From assembly GCA_052034085.1 (NCBI GenBank), contig JBPOJA010000022.1:1-45711 (forward strand): a stretch of 45,711 bases of DNA, written 5' to 3'. Below are positions 8,665 through 17,131 of the stretch, piece by piece. The position numbers and the translations under genes are program-made. The notes below the pieces were generated by a model that was not told the origin of the DNA, did not search any database, and saw only the letters and a program-made list of their open reading frames with translations. The stretch is from UBA1426 sp052034085 (lineage in GTDB: Bacteria > Bacillota > Clostridia > Peptostreptococcales > Anaerovoracaceae). How positions within the stretch are numbered: the stretch's first letter is position 1; every line of letters starts with the position of its first letter.

Positions 8665-9255
8665 ATGTTAAAAGCGTCTGCGGTTATTCTTGCCGGAGGG
8701 AAGAACTCCCGCATGGGTAAAGAAAAGGCCTTTTTAAAAATTGGAAACAACGTAATCATAGAGCAAATAATAAAAAAGATGAGTAATCACTTTGAGCAGA
8801 TTATCATTGTAACAAATAAGCCCTCTGAATATATGTACCTGAAAACCGATGTGGTTGCTGATATCATTCCCGGTTTTGGACCTTTGAGTGGCATACATAC
8901 GGGTTTAAAAACGAGCAGATTCGATTACAGTCTTTTCATGGCCTGTGATATGCCTTTTATAAGTACAGACTTAGGAAAGCTTCTTTTTGAAGAAGCTAAA
9001 GGTTATGATGGTGCGGTTCCAAAAATTGATTCATACTATCAGCCTTTATTTGCCGTCTATTCAAAAAGATGTGTTAAGCCAATAGAACTGTGCATGTCTA
9101 AATCAATGCTAAAAGTTACATCTTTTTACCCGCAAGTGAGAATTAACTTTGTAGGACCGGAGTTAATCAACACGATAGACGATGTACATAACGCATTTTT
9201 TAACATCAACACCCCCAAGGAACTTGAAAAAGCTGCAGCAATGAATTCCTTTTAA
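8665..9255 (+). CDS. mobA: Molybdenum cofactor guanylyltransferase MobA
   Basis: Transfers GMP from GTP to molybdopterin to make the guanine dinucleotide cofactor used by DMSO-reductase-superfamily enzymes. The 196-residue protein begins with the nucleotide-binding signature ILAGGKNSRMGKEK (8-21) and has the metal-binding MACDMPFI segment near residue 95. The ATG at 8665 is preferred over a GTG at 8653 because AAAGGTGG precedes it at the right distance. Placement directly downstream of a bis-pterin enzyme suggests a dedicated cofactor supply. No other cofactor-synthesis gene is present, so the rest of the pathway must be elsewhere in the genome. Confidence 0.92.
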   Translation: MLKASAVILAGGKNSRMGKEKAFLKIGNNVIIEQIIKKMSNHFEQIIIVTNKPSEYMYLKTDVVADIIPGFGPLSGIHTGLKTSRFDYSLFMACDMPFISTDLGKLLFEEAKGYDGAVPKIDSYYQPLFAVYSKRCVKPIELCMSKSMLKVTSFYPQVRINFVGPELINTIDDVHNAFFNINTPKELEKAAAMNSF

Positions 9256-9358
9256 AACAAGTATTTGCCTGTTTCAGCCCGAAAAAACCGCAGCTTCCCT
9301 TTTGTGGAATGTATACAGGTAAGGCTCCCATCTTATTTTTTAAATAATATGCGGGGTC

Positions 9359-12300
9359 TTATTTTCTCTTGGAAATTATTACATAAGCGCCTCCCAAAAG
9401 TGCAATTACCGCCATGGCTATAAGGATTATCAACCAGTGCCCCCCATATTTCTCGGCAGCAACTACGGCGGCCCCTTCAATTACCTGGGTGGTAACCACA
9501 TATTCGCTCATCCTGTTATTCTCGTATGCCAGCACACCATTATCATCTATCGTGGCATCTTTCACAATAAGGGTAAATGATGCATCCTCAGGGTCAAACA
9601 TATAGAGATTAACCTTTAGACCGGGGGTCAAAGTAGTCTGTACTTCAAAGGAAGCCTTCCCCGGCAGTTCACCATGGTGGGCAAAGGCAAACGTGAACAG
9701 GTCGCCCTTTAATCTGCCGGCATCCAGCAGCTGGTCTTCGTGGAAAGCCTTATCATAGAAGGCAAAATTGTAAAGCTCGTTCTGGCTGGCCTGTTTGATA
9801 TTTTTGCCCTGGAAGGAAATCAAAAAGCCGTCCTGGGAGAAGGTTAATACTCCATTTTTATTGTTCTTTAAAGCATCAAAATATTTCCCAACCACATGAG
9901 TCCCCGCACGCTGCCCCAAATCAACTTTAAAATTGCCGCCCTTTTCTTTGCTGATAGCGTCTATCGTCTCCGCATAATTCAAACGAGTCGGATCTCCAAC
10001 TATTGTGCTGAGGGAATATAATGGTGAATTTGCAAAGATGGAGGAAAAATCCTCACCCACTATATTGCTCAGACGCCCATCAATATAGTCTTTAAGTATG
10101 GAGTTCAGAGTAATTTCGAAAGCATCCTTCAAATGACCGATTTCGGCCTCCTCAAAATACTCCGGATCATCTCTGATATAATCTCCCTCAGGGCCGGTCC
10201 CTATTCCATAATAATGGTATCTGTCAGATTTGGGAGAATTATCGCGGAAATAGGCGCCGCTGCCTGCCACAAAACCAGACACCGCATAGGGTACAGGCAC
10301 AACACCCACCCCAGGATATGAGTTCCATTTCACAAACTGCGCGCCATTTACAGTGAACCGGTCATGTGTATAAACGTCTTTTTTATCATCCCAGCGCAAT
10401 GTGACTTTATTCATCGTTTTATAGATATCCGTTGGCAGCTGATCTTCGGCCGAAATTGACGGCGGCAGCCATTCTACTTTTGAAGAAACATTCCTGTAGC
10501 TCTCAAAATTCTCAAAATACTGTTTCTGTGAAACGGCCGCACCATCGATCAATATATCCGTTATATTATTTTTATCGGTAATATCCAAAGCAAAGCATGG
10601 AGTAACCCTGACTAAAGTTCCCACAATTTTGTCGATTATACTGCTGATTTTACTAATCTTAATAATAGGCATCATTTTGACTTGCAGGGTGCACTCCCTT
10701 ATATCATAGCCCGCTTCATTTTCAGCCTTGACACTAAAGGAATAGTTGCCGGCGACCATATTATCACCAAACATCAAAAGGCCGGTTGACCGGTCGATTG
10801 ACAGGCCGGCAGGCAGAATCCCCATATAACCTCCAACAAGGGACCAGGTAATGGGGGTATCTCCTTCTGCAGTCAGGAGTACGCGGCCGGCTTCGCCCGC
10901 TCTATGTAAGAAACTGAAATTATGGTCGTCCTCATTAATTTTAGGTGGTTTTTTGCTGGAAAGAACCCTCAGAGTACAGGTTTTTGTGTCAACACCCACA
11001 TCATTTTCAGCCTTAATTGTGAAATAGTAGGTGCCCAGACCTAAATCATCACCCAGGAAAAGCAGGCCTGAGGCGGGATCAATGCTTACAGTATCAGGCA
11101 ACCTTCTGCTTCCGGTTGGTATTATTGACCAGCTGATCGGAGTACTGCCTTCCGCCCTGACCTGCACACTTTTAATGTCCGTATCATTTCTGGTGAAACT
11201 GTACTCGTGGCGTTCGTCCATGATACGAGGGGCCTGCCTGCGGTCCGGTTCGGGTTTCGGTTCCGGCTTTGGTTCCGGCTCCGGCTTGGGTTCAGGCTCA
11301 ATTTCCGTTTCAGGGTCCGGTCCGACTTCTTCTCCATCTTCCGGTTCGGGGATTTCCGTTGGCGCAAGCACTGTCAATGTAAATTTTTGTTCATACGGAG
11401 GAGAAGCATCATGCCCTTCATAATAAGCTTTTATGGGATTTGACAGGTTTTTAATTTTTTCAGGCATTACCGACCACACTCCCATCCGGTCTTCTTCGGC
11501 GCGAATAGTAAAATTGTAATTTCCCGGTTTGACATCCGGAGAAGCCCTCATGAAAGTATTCTTTCCGTCCTGGAAAATGCCCACTCCCCTCGGGGCCCCT
11601 GTTAAAGTATATTTAAAAGGAGCAAAGCCTTTGGTAATAATAGCAAAGCCATCCTCTCCGTCTGCCACAACCTCTCCTTTGTCAGGGCTTTCGATGGTAA
11701 CCGGCTTAGGATGAGGCTGCCATACCCACTCCACTGTCACCCTCTGGTGAAATACTGATGTATTGGTGGGATTGCCATTTTTATCATTAACCGGTTGTAA
11801 AATATAACTCCCGTAAGGACTCTTGTCATATGACCAGTCAGGCTCCTTGCTGAACTGAGATGATTCATCCTGGTATTCATAACGCCTTTGGGCTTCCTGC
11901 CACTGTTTTGCAGTGAAATCCTGAGTGGAAATGGGTTTATTGAAGATGCGGAAGCTGTCTGACTGAGGTGCTTCACTTCCCAGGGCGTTGGAAATAAAGA
12001 TATATTCGTCGTATTCTATTTTGTCAATCAGCTTATCCCCCTCTTCATAACGTTCGTATGAATCCTCCACAAAATCCACTACCCGGCTGAAAGATATTTC
12101 CAGATTGGCATTGTGCCGGACCTTGAAAGTAGTAGCATCTTTACTGTCATCAAGGGTAACATAAGAACCGCTGTATATAGTCGATTCAAAAGTACTCCAG
12201 GGCATAACCTTAAAAGCCTTATTTTTGTTGACCTGGTCCTGACTTTCTTTCTTGCTCAGCTTGCCATAAAAATCTGTCTGCCTGGTGTCGAAAAATCCCT

Positions 12301-14362
12301 TGGCATCTGAAATCAAATATGCCGTCCCGCCTTCAGGACGGAAGAAAGAATAATTTGCCCCCTGAATAAAAACAGGCATATGTTCATAATAGCTGAGCTT
12401 ATAAGTGACGGCTTGCTTGTTGTCATGCCAGTTTATTGTCTTAATGGGTTCTACCCTGCCCAATGCAAAGTGGTTGAAACAATCGGCAAAACTGATGGTC
12501 ACGTCCGTAAATGGCAAAACCGGTTTCGCATCACTGGAGAAATATGACCGGTCCGAGGCCCCCAGATTCGCAGGTCTGAATTCAAAAATGACTCTATCTG
12601 CTTCCGAAAGTATGACTCCCTCGGCTTCATCCACAATAAATTCACCCCACTGGTTGGTTTTCTTGAAACTATTTTCCGGATAATGCCTGATTTTCGGATT
12701 GTTCAACTGTTCGGGATAATTAACATCAAAGTACACATCCTCCGGCACAACATGAATCTTGAAATCAACATAGGGTGCCGGTTTCAAAGGGTCTTTGGAG
12801 TCCATGGCGTCCTGTTTATAGAGCACACCTCCTACTCTGGGTGGCGCCACATACACCTCCTTAAATACAACCATATGACCCCCAGTATCAGTCTGCCGCT
12901 TCCTCTTCAGTGTGGGTTGAAGGTTAAGAATGTTATAACGCTTACCCATAAACTTAAAATATACATTTAAAATTGCATAAAGGTGTATGTCCAGCATGGA
13001 TAAATCTTTCTCCACTTTGACGCCCGCACCCAGCAATACACCGGCTCCGACCAAATCAAAACCGAAAATTCTTATGTCCGCAAGGAGTCCTATTTTCATA
13101 TAGGCATTCAATTGGCCCAGCAGACGCACGTCACCACCGGTTTCCATGTCCGTATCGATATAAGGGCGCACACTGGTTGGTATGCAGAAGGCTGTTCCTC
13201 CTGTAATACCGGCTTTTGGCGCTATATATTCCCGGGCTATAATATCCAGGCGAAATTTGCCGTCCAATCCAAGAATCAGATAAAGTCCGCCGGAAATGCG
13301 CCCGACCCCGAATGGTATTTCCACTCCTACAAGCGGTATTTTTATCTCTTCATTGACTTCGGCTGCCATTTCAACAACCAGGTAGCCTTCCTGCTCCAGA
13401 CTGACACCTATTTCATAACCCCCAAAAGCGCTGTAACGGCCTGTCAGATTAACCTTATCGATGCCAAAGCCACCGCTGAGGACAATTTTTACTCTGGAGT
13501 TTTTGCTTGCTTTTACTTCGAATTCAGTGTCTTTGAACTCAAAACCAACGAAGGGTTTCCTTGAGATCTTCTTGAACCCTTTCTCAGAATCCAGATTGTA
13601 TTCCCAGTAGAGTTCCGGCGGATCGTGAGTGCCTTCCGGAAAGTAAGTTACACAGTCCTCCATCCCTTCGCCAAATTCAACTATATTAGCTGCGGTCAGC
13701 TCAACCGTATCCTCTTCCAGTTCAAAATCTTCAATGATTTCATGCAGCTCAGGCATAGCCAGAGCATAGTTTTCCCTTAACGGCTCCACCATTTTATCCA
13801 GTACGGAATCAGACTCAAAGATACCGCCGAATTCTGTAGGTGAAACCACCTTAAAAGCAACGCCGTTGCTCTCATCCACTACTACGGTTCCGTTTTTAAC
13901 TCCGGATGCACCGGTTCCAAGGCTTTTTTCCAGAAGATCTTTTTTTATGAAGCCCCCGTCCCTGATAATTTCGGTGGGAGCGAATTTCTGTTCATTGCCG
14001 CCGGCCAAAAGCTGTCCCATGGATTTGAGATTTTCTGTGACATCACCATTTACCTTGACAACATTGTCTGCCAATTTATAAGAAACCTTGGAAAATGTGG
14101 CCGGTTTAATATTTTGGGTATAATCTTTCCATTTTTGACTGGCCGGCCGGAAATCTCCATAATCTGTTATATGTTGAATCTTCCCCCGGTCCAGACCTTC
14201 TATGTCCAGTTCTTCAAAGTCAAAAATACCTGAATTTTTCTGTATGACATTATCTCTGATTACTTCACCGTCATAGGTCAGGCCTGGCGGTGGTTGTGCC
14301 GCCCAGACAACGGAACCGAAGAGCATACTGAATATCAATAACACCGACAAGAGCTTTTTCAA
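9359..14362 (-). CDS. Giant membrane-anchored surface protein with Ig-like repeats
   Basis: A 1667-residue exported protein of unknown function. I place the start at a TTG (14362) because GGAGGG sits six bases upstream and a signal peptide (LKKLLSVLLIFSMLFGSVVWA) follows directly. The N-terminal half has no domain I recognise; it contains a glycine-rich beta segment and a Cys-poor region suggesting stacked strands. A charged spacer rich in P-E-K repeats near residue 1060 separates it from two consecutive putative-Ig (He_PIG-like) repeats with the signature SIDPASGLLFLGDD / SIDRSTGLLMFGDN. The C-terminus has one membrane span (WLIILIAMAVIALLGGAYVI) and a basic tail SKRK, with no LPXTG motif, so it is membrane- rather than wall-sorted. 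It is transcribed alone. An adhesin or cell-envelope structural role is inference. Confidence 0.85.
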   Translation of the reverse strand: MKKLLSVLLIFSMLFGSVVWAAQPPPGLTYDGEVIRDNVIQKNSGIFDFEELDIEGLDRGKIQHITDYGDFRPASQKWKDYTQNIKPATFSKVSYKLADNVVKVNGDVTENLKSMGQLLAGGNEQKFAPTEIIRDGGFIKKDLLEKSLGTGASGVKNGTVVVDESNGVAFKVVSPTEFGGIFESDSVLDKMVEPLRENYALAMPELHEIIEDFELEEDTVELTAANIVEFGEGMEDCVTYFPEGTHDPPELYWEYNLDSEKGFKKISRKPFVGFEFKDTEFEVKASKNSRVKIVLSGGFGIDKVNLTGRYSAFGGYEIGVSLEQEGYLVVEMAAEVNEEIKIPLVGVEIPFGVGRISGGLYLILGLDGKFRLDIIAREYIAPKAGITGGTAFCIPTSVRPYIDTDMETGGDVRLLGQLNAYMKIGLLADIRIFGFDLVGAGVLLGAGVKVEKDLSMLDIHLYAILNVYFKFMGKRYNILNLQPTLKRKRQTDTGGHMVVFKEVYVAPPRVGGVLYKQDAMDSKDPLKPAPYVDFKIHVVPEDVYFDVNYPEQLNNPKIRHYPENSFKKTNQWGEFIVDEAEGVILSEADRVIFEFRPANLGASDRSYFSSDAKPVLPFTDVTISFADCFNHFALGRVEPIKTINWHDNKQAVTYKLSYYEHMPVFIQGANYSFFRPEGGTAYLISDAKGFFDTRQTDFYGKLSKKESQDQVNKNKAFKVMPWSTFESTIYSGSYVTLDDSKDATTFKVRHNANLEISFSRVVDFVEDSYERYEEGDKLIDKIEYDEYIFISNALGSEAPQSDSFRIFNKPISTQDFTAKQWQEAQRRYEYQDESSQFSKEPDWSYDKSPYGSYILQPVNDKNGNPTNTSVFHQRVTVEWVWQPHPKPVTIESPDKGEVVADGEDGFAIITKGFAPFKYTLTGAPRGVGIFQDGKNTFMRASPDVKPGNYNFTIRAEEDRMGVWSVMPEKIKNLSNPIKAYYEGHDASPPYEQKFTLTVLAPTEIPEPEDGEEVGPDPETEIEPEPKPEPEPKPEPKPEPDRRQAPRIMDERHEYSFTRNDTDIKSVQVRAEGSTPISWSIIPTGSRRLPDTVSIDPASGLLFLGDDLGLGTYYFTIKAENDVGVDTKTCTLRVLSSKKPPKINEDDHNFSFLHRAGEAGRVLLTAEGDTPITWSLVGGYMGILPAGLSIDRSTGLLMFGDNMVAGNYSFSVKAENEAGYDIRECTLQVKMMPIIKISKISSIIDKIVGTLVRVTPCFALDITDKNNITDILIDGAAVSQKQYFENFESYRNVSSKVEWLPPSISAEDQLPTDIYKTMNKVTLRWDDKKDVYTHDRFTVNGAQFVKWNSYPGVGVVPVPYAVSGFVAGSGAYFRDNSPKSDRYHYYGIGTGPEGDYIRDDPEYFEEAEIGHLKDAFEITLNSILKDYIDGRLSNIVGEDFSSIFANSPLYSLSTIVGDPTRLNYAETIDAISKEKGGNFKVDLGQRAGTHVVGKYFDALKNNKNGVLTFSQDGFLISFQGKNIKQASQNELYNFAFYDKAFHEDQLLDAGRLKGDLFTFAFAHHGELPGKASFEVQTTLTPGLKVNLYMFDPEDASFTLIVKDATIDDNGVLAYENNRMSEYVVTTQVIEGAAVVAAEKYGGHWLIILIAMAVIALLGGAYVIISKRK

Positions 14363-14549
14363 CTGACTCCCTCCTTCTGCAATAACTTCGGATCGAATCA
14401 CATGATTCAGCTATTTATATAGATAAGACAGATTCTGTTAACTGGAAATAAACCATTATTTTTGAACTATTTATTGTTTTAAACGTAACATATTTTACCA
14501 TCTTGTACAAGGAAAAAGTCAAAAAGCAAAATAATCCATTCATCCTCAG

Positions 14550-14578
14550 TTGACTTATATATATCATTTTGATATCAT
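14550..14578 (+). promoter_or_regulatory. Sigma-A-type promoter of the SPFH gene with an internal inverted repeat
   Basis: TTGACT (14550-14555) and TATCAT (14573-14578) are separated by exactly 17 bases. Between and over the -10 lies the inverted repeat ATATCA-TTT-TGATAT (14561-14575), followed by related ATCAT/ATGATA half-sites up to about 14585. The arrangement looks like a repressor site covering the promoter. Confidence 0.6.
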
Positions 14579-14607
14579 TATGATACAAATCGCGGGAGGT
14601 GATTATT

Positions 14608-15606
14608 ATGACTGAAAAAATTCTTAAACCCATGTCGGGTATGCTTATGCTCTTTGCAATTATTGCTCTGGAAATAGTGTCGCTGATAATGGTTATTTTC
14701 GGCACATTTATATCGGGGGTTTTCTTTCTGCTGGGTTTTGTCGGCATAATAGCGGGAGTTGTACTGCTGTTCGGTTTGAAGGCCATAAAACCCCAGGAGG
14801 CCCTGGTGCTTACCCTTTTCGGCAAATATACCGGCAGCATAAAAGAAGCGGGCTTCTATTTTGTAAACCCCTTTTCCATAGCAGTTAATCCGGCAGCCCA
14901 GACCAGGCTGGGACAAAGCGGTGATGTTGATGGAATGGGAACGGCAAAAGTAACGGTTTCATCGGATGGAAAGACCCTGTATACACATGCCAGCAAGAAA
15001 ATTTCCCTGAAGATAATGACCCTGAACAACAGCAAACAAAAAGTAAACGACGTTTTGGGAAATCCCGTGGAAATCGGCATTGCGGTTATGTGGAGAGTAA
15101 TCGACACTTCAAAAGCCGTATTCAATGTGGACAACTTCAAAGAATACCTTTCATTGCAGTGCGACAGCGCAGTGAGAAATATAGTCAGAATATACCCATA
15201 TGATATAGCCCAGGGAATAGACACCACAGGTGATGGTGAGCCGGACGAAGGAAGCCTCCGCGGTTCCAGCGCCCTGGTCGCTGAAAGGATAAAGCAGGAA
15301 ATCCAGCAAAGGGTCGAGGAAGCCGGACTGGAAATCATCGACGCAAGAATCACTTATCTTGCCTATGCTCCCGAAATCGCTGCTGCCATGCTTCAAAGGC
15401 AGCAGGCCAGCGCCATAATTGATGCCAGAAAAATGATAGTTGACGGCGCCGTAGGCATGGTTGAGATGGCTCTTGACAAGCTAAGCGCAAAGAATGTGGT
15501 CGAACTGGATGAAGAAAGAAAAGCTGCCATGGTATCAAATCTGCTGGTGGTATTATGCGGCAGCAAGGATGCCCAGCCCATTGTCAACAGCGGCAGCCTG
15601 TATTGA
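14608..15606 (+). CDS. SPFH/band-7 domain membrane protein
   Basis: A stomatin/prohibitin-like membrane scaffold protein of 332 residues. Two hydrophobic segments lie at about 8-33 and 37-58, then the SPFH domain (about 65-290) begins with the characteristic IKPQEALVLTLFGKYTGSIK and ends in an Ala/Gln-rich helix (AEIAAAMLQRQQASAIIDAR). The ATG at 14608 follows GGGAGGTGAT; a GTG nine bases upstream is less likely. Such proteins organise membrane microdomains or act on proteases, but the function of this subgroup is not established. A small ribbon-helix-helix gene follows after 25 bases and is probably co-transcribed. Confidence 0.9.
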   Translation: MTEKILKPMSGMLMLFAIIALEIVSLIMVIFGTFISGVFFLLGFVGIIAGVVLLFGLKAIKPQEALVLTLFGKYTGSIKEAGFYFVNPFSIAVNPAAQTRLGQSGDVDGMGTAKVTVSSDGKTLYTHASKKISLKIMTLNNSKQKVNDVLGNPVEIGIAVMWRVIDTSKAVFNVDNFKEYLSLQCDSAVRNIVRIYPYDIAQGIDTTGDGEPDEGSLRGSSALVAERIKQEIQQRVEEAGLEIIDARITYLAYAPEIAAAMLQRQQASAIIDARKMIVDGAVGMVEMALDKLSAKNVVELDEERKAAMVSNLLVVLCGSKDAQPIVNSGSLY

Positions 15607-15631
15607 CAGGCAACCTTAATTAAATAATAAA

Positions 15632-15805
15632 ATGGGCGATAAAAAGAAACAGATTCCACTTCGCATATCTTCCAGGCTTTATGCAGAAATTGCAGCCTGG
15701 GCAGAAGAAGATTTTCGATCTATCAATGGGCAGATTGAATATCTTCTGACAGAATGCGTAAAAAAGCGAAGGAAAAAGGATTTTGAAGTTAAATCAGGAA
15801 AATAA
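15632..15805 (+). CDS. Small Arc-like ribbon-helix-helix DNA-binding protein
   Basis: A 57-residue basic protein beginning MGDKKKQIPLRISSRLYAEI. A beta strand (QIPLRIS) followed by two helices (RLYAEIAAWAEEDF and SINGQIEYLLTECVKKRR) fits the MetJ/Arc ribbon-helix-helix fold, including the N-G-x-I/E turn. The ATG is the only sensible start, since a stop lies a few codons upstream. No clear ribosome site is seen, so translation may depend on the SPFH gene ending 25 bases before. The tail is strongly basic (KKRRKKD). It may regulate the SPFH promoter. An antitoxin role is possible by fold, but no toxin gene is adjacent. Confidence 0.82.
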   Translation: MGDKKKQIPLRISSRLYAEIAAWAEEDFRSINGQIEYLLTECVKKRRKKDFEVKSGK

Positions 15806-15817
15806 ATAGATAAAATA

Positions 15818-15853
15818 AAAAACTCCCTGTCCATATCCCGGCAGGGAGTTTTT
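15818..15853. terminator. Bidirectional intrinsic terminator
   Basis: A perfect 12-bp stem (AAAAACTCCCTG with CAGGGAGTTTTT) around a 12-base loop. The T-run on the plus strand serves the SPFH/RHH unit, and the A-run on the left arm gives a T-run on the minus strand for the convergent SGNH hydrolase gene ending at 15865. Confidence 0.9.
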
Positions 15854-15864
15854 CTGGTGAACAC

Positions 15865-16728
15865 CTACTTCTTCAGTCTATCAATAAATATTATGCTGTC
15901 GGCAATTATCTTATGACCGGTCTTTGTTGGGTGCGGGTCGATAGTTTCCGGGGTCATAGGATTCGCCGACAAATCCAGGCTTAAAGCCCTGGGGTTGAGA
16001 GCAAACAACACTGCCGTGTCAATCACTGTAACATTTTTATACTTCAGCGGTGTTAGCCTTATTGCTGTGTTGATTGGCAGGACAAGGCCAGCAAACAGCA
16101 TTCCGAGTTTACGGTCTTTAAGCACGGGGTTATAAATAGTCAGCACATAAACTCTGGCCTTCGGTGCATATCTGTTGATTTCTTTCATAATCAGAGGCCA
16201 TTCTTTGAGAAACAGCTTAATGCTCTTTTGCAGCTCTTTGTATAGTTCCCCTCCCGGCTGCATGGAGTTCATCATACCCAGCTTGACGATTTCAAATCTC
16301 GATGGATTATCGGCTATTGCCTCCGCCAGGGCTGCCATTTTTTCATCTCCGGGAAGATCTGGGTCTATCTCAGGATACTCTGCATAAATAGCCTGAAGTA
16401 TGGGGCCAAGCAGATGGTTTCCGCCGATACTGATAGTTATAACTTTTGCACCCTCCAGATTATCTTTCGTCAAATCTGCCATCAATGTTGTGGTCGTTTT
16501 TCCATCATCTGCTAAATTTTCGGAAGTATATCCTTTCTTCAAATCCAAATAGTTTGAAACAAGTGTATAGTAATTAGGTGGTGCCGGATAACCTTCGGTT
16601 GCTAAGCCCGAACCATATGCATTGGAGTCGCCTAAAGAGACATAATCCGCAACTGCAGCAAAGGATGACATAGTCATAGAGATAACCAATAACAAAGCAA
16701 CTAGTACTGAAACAACTGTCCGCTTCAT
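15865..16728 (-). CDS. Secreted SGNH/GDSL-family hydrolase
   Basis: An exported serine esterase/lipase-type hydrolase of 287 residues. A signal peptide (residues 1-24, ending SSFA) precedes block I YVSLGDSNAYGSG with nucleophile Ser35. Block III is SIGGNHLLG (oxyanion Gly/Asn), and the C-terminal DPHPTKTGH supplies the Asp/His pair. The ATG at 16728 follows AGAAGGTG; upstream in-frame codons lack a ribosome site and would spoil the signal peptide. No wall-anchor domain is seen, so it is probably released or loosely attached. The substrate (lipid, acetylated polysaccharide or peptidoglycan ester) cannot be told from sequence. Confidence 0.9.
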   Translation of the reverse strand: MKRTVVSVLVALLLVISMTMSSFAAVADYVSLGDSNAYGSGLATEGYPAPPNYYTLVSNYLDLKKGYTSENLADDGKTTTTLMADLTKDNLEGAKVITISIGGNHLLGPILQAIYAEYPEIDPDLPGDEKMAALAEAIADNPSRFEIVKLGMMNSMQPGGELYKELQKSIKLFLKEWPLIMKEINRYAPKARVYVLTIYNPVLKDRKLGMLFAGLVLPINTAIRLTPLKYKNVTVIDTAVLFALNPRALSLDLSANPMTPETIDPHPTKTGHKIIADSIIFIDRLKK

Positions 16729-16930
16729 TATTTCACCTTCTTTCCAATCTAAACCAATGCCACCAACCAGGCATCGATTCAACTATTTAATTTGCGCTAT
16801 CCCTTTTTATGCTTTAACACTTTAATGCATTAATACTTCATTGCATATTTGTTATTAATTGTATCATTAACGCAATCGAAATACAAAATAATTCTAAAAT
16901 TTCCAACGGGATTTTTTTGCCAAAAGGCTA

Positions 16931-16936
16931 TATAAT
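16931..16936 (+). promoter_or_regulatory. Possible -10 element upstream of the DUF5131 remnant
   Basis: A perfect TATAAT about 70 bases upstream of the small frame at 17008. No good -35 hexamer is seen at 16-18 bases, so the promoter is weakly supported. Confidence 0.35.
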
Positions 16937-17007
16937 GTCTATACGGAACTTCCATGATTTATGCGTACCCAAGTCACTCGTTTTGAAAAAACAAAGGAGA
17001 ATATGTC

Positions 17008-17127
17008 GTGAACTGGGAACCATGGACCGGCTGTTACCCACATAGCGAAGGTTGTGCAAATTGGATTATAGATATCAGACAGCAATGCGCGGATGCCGGC
17101 GTGAAATTCTGGTTTAAAGGGAGGTAA
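17008..17127 (+). pseudogene. In-frame remnant of a DUF5131 (phage Gp37/Gp68-like) gene
   Basis: A 39-codon frame begins NWEPWTGCYPHSEGCAN after its GTG, which matches the N-terminal signature of DUF5131/Gp37-Gp68-type proteins. It then jumps directly to WIIDIRQQCADAGVKFWFK, which matches their C-terminal block. A full-length member has a few hundred residues, so an internal deletion has removed most of the gene while keeping the frame. The GTG has AAAGGAGA upstream, and the last codons (AAAGGGAGG) double as ribosome site for the next gene, so the short frame may still be translated and act as a leader. The identification is by recalled family motifs, not by alignment. Confidence 0.6.
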
Positions 17128-17131
17128 TTCT

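Noticed and set aside
11207..11443. Repetitive GGTTCCGG-like units, considered as a tandem DNA repeat or CRISPR-like array
   Set aside because: They encode the P/E/K spacer of the giant surface protein; there are no equal-length repeats with unique spacers.
15632..15805. Ribbon-helix-helix gene as half of a toxin-antitoxin module
   Set aside because: The only partner is the SPFH membrane protein; no toxin-like gene is adjacent.
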